The notes under the pieces are model-generated. The model saw nothing but the letters and a program-made list of their open reading frames with translations. It was not told where the DNA came from and did not search any database. From NCBI GenBank assembly GCA_900550645.1, contig URTA01000030.1:1-31357 (forward strand): a stretch of 31,357 nt of DNA, given 5' to 3'. Shown piece after piece: positions 30,511 to 31,357 of this stretch (position 1 is its first letter; every line of letters begins with the position of its first letter). Source of the DNA: an uncultured Porphyromonadaceae bacterium. GTDB lineage: Bacteria; Bacteroidota; Bacteroidia; Bacteroidales; Muribaculaceae. Both the position numbers and the translations under genes were made by a program.

Positions 30511-31357
30511 ATGGGAATACATTTACGCAACATTGCCCTCACCGGGGCTCTTGCCCTCGCAGCATTGCCGGCAGCCGCGCTGCCGAAAGGCACGTCATTC
30601 TCAGTTGACAACATATTCTATGAAGTCATCTCTGAAGCTGACCGCACTGCCAGAATCACCTCCGTAAATAACAAATCCAAGCTGCCGGCCAATCTGGTCA
30701 TAGACAAGGTGAAATATGCACGGCCAGTAGAGGGTGCAGAGGAGGAAGAGTTCACTGTCACCGAAATCAGTGCCAAGGCTTTCTCTCAAGCTGAAAACAT
30801 CGAGACGCTGAAGGTGGGAAACAGCGTCTCGACTATCGGCGAATCCACATTCTACTGCTGCACCTCGCTTGCAAAAGTGGAACTCGGCAGCGGACTGACG
30901 GCCTTGGCAAACTCCCTGTTCAGCGGGTGTGAAGCTCTCAAGGAGGTCGATATAGCCAACGGACCCGAATCCATTGGCGAGTGGACTTTTGCGGACTGCC
31001 CCTTCACAAGCATAAACCTGCCCAATTCCGTCCGCACAATCGGCGACAATGCCTTCTACGGCTGCACCTCTCTGGAATCGCTGACTATCGGAGAGTCATT
31101 GGAGTCTATTGGCACATGGACGTTTGACGACTGCAGCTCGCTCGCAAAAATTCAGGTATCTTCAACCAACCCGCATTTGTGTGCGCTCGACAATGTTCTG
31201 TACACAAAGGATGTAACCGAACTGGTGTTCTATCCTATGGGCAAGGGCGAAGGCGAATTCAAAGTGCCGGCATCGGTCGAAGTCATACGCTCGTTTTCCA
31301 TCTATTGGTGTCCGCTAAACTTTTCGGAGAGTTGGCGAGAAAAAAGGGCTGATTCCA
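30511..31357 (+). CDS. Secreted BspA-like LRR protein, runs off the window
   Basis: At least 282 residues are open from ATG 30511 to the end of the window. The N-terminus is a signal peptide (MGIHLRNIALTGALALAALP, then AAA, cleavage near residue 24). After a linker domain (25-100) come LRR_5 units, for example STIGESTFYCCTSLAKVEL, RTIGDNAFYGCTSLESLTI and ESIGTWTFDDCSSLAKIQV, then a DNVLYTKDVTELVFYPMGKG insert of the kind common in BspA proteins. The signal peptide sets it apart from the two LRR genes at 9.2-13.2 kb. From about residue 265 the repeat pattern stops: after VEVIRSFSIYWCP the frame reads LNFSESWREKRADS, unlike any LRR unit. The 3' end is therefore either a new domain or foreign sequence such as an insertion-element end. 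Confidence 0.8.
   Translation, partial: MGIHLRNIALTGALALAALPAAALPKGTSFSVDNIFYEVISEADRTARITSVNNKSKLPANLVIDKVKYARPVEGAEEEEFTVTEISAKAFSQAENIETLKVGNSVSTIGESTFYCCTSLAKVELGSGLTALANSLFSGCEALKEVDIANGPESIGEWTFADCPFTSINLPNSVRTIGDNAFYGCTSLESLTIGESLESIGTWTFDDCSSLAKIQVSSTNPHLCALDNVLYTKDVTELVFYPMGKGEGEFKVPASVEVIRSFSIYWCPLNFSESWREKRADS

Overview
The window looks like chromosomal DNA of a gut Bacteroidales, most likely Muribaculaceae or a close relative. The reasons are the repeated TTG-N19/20-TAnnTTTG promoters typical of Bacteroidota, a short (~290 aa) RpoD-type primary sigma factor, a methylmalonyl-CoA mutase small/large pair, DUF6452/DUF6048 and DUF6140 proteins, and BspA-type leucine-rich-repeat (LRR) proteins. 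I saw no tRNA, rRNA, CRISPR array or complete transposase gene. The family-level assignment is an inference.

Layout. (1) 1-5.8 kb, plus strand: the tail of an unknown gene, an alpha/beta hydrolase, a membrane-anchored Mur ligase, a small phosphodiesterase, a periplasmic N-acetylmuramoyl-L-alanine amidase with a very long charged tail, and an MCE/MlaD lipid-transport protein. This is an envelope-oriented block. (2) 6.0-7.6 kb: the primary sigma factor gene rpoD and a small outer-membrane beta-barrel protein. (3) 7.6-13.2 kb, an accessory stretch that looks more AT-rich by eye: a REP-like palindrome, a ~300-nt candidate structured RNA, a uracil-DNA-glycosylase-like protein, a DUF6140 gene with a frame-shifting tandem duplication, one intact BspA-like LRR gene with a duplicated tail remnant, and a giant LRR gene split by one nonsense codon. 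(4) 13.2-16.9 kb: a second RpoD-like sigma factor (minus strand), a membrane-anchored alpha/beta hydrolase, an ECF sigma factor and a 51-aa protein. (5) 16.9-22.6 kb, minus strand: a secreted protein with a sorting-type C-terminus, a B3/B4-domain protein and mutB-mutA, the B12-dependent step linking succinate and propionate metabolism. (6) 22.9-25.3 kb, plus strand: an FtsX-like permease and a ROK-family sugar kinase, then a candidate ~90-nt minus-strand sRNA. (7) 25.6-30.2 kb, minus strand: bioB, a GT2 glycosyltransferase, DUF6452, DUF6048 and an iron alcohol dehydrogenase. (8) 30.5 kb to the end: a secreted LRR protein running off the window, whose repeat pattern breaks off near 31,300, possibly at an insertion.

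The most unusual material is in 7.6-13.2 kb. Neighbouring genes there carry out-of-frame tandem duplications that leave the ancestral 3' end just downstream of the current stop. The large LRR gene is built from four copies of one N-terminal module and is interrupted by TAA where the repeat pattern predicts AAA. The LRR proteins of this island have no visible signal peptide, unlike the LRR protein at the window end. The two candidate RNAs (7783-8083 plus, 25404-25493 minus) have both a good promoter and a good terminator and deserve a covariance search.
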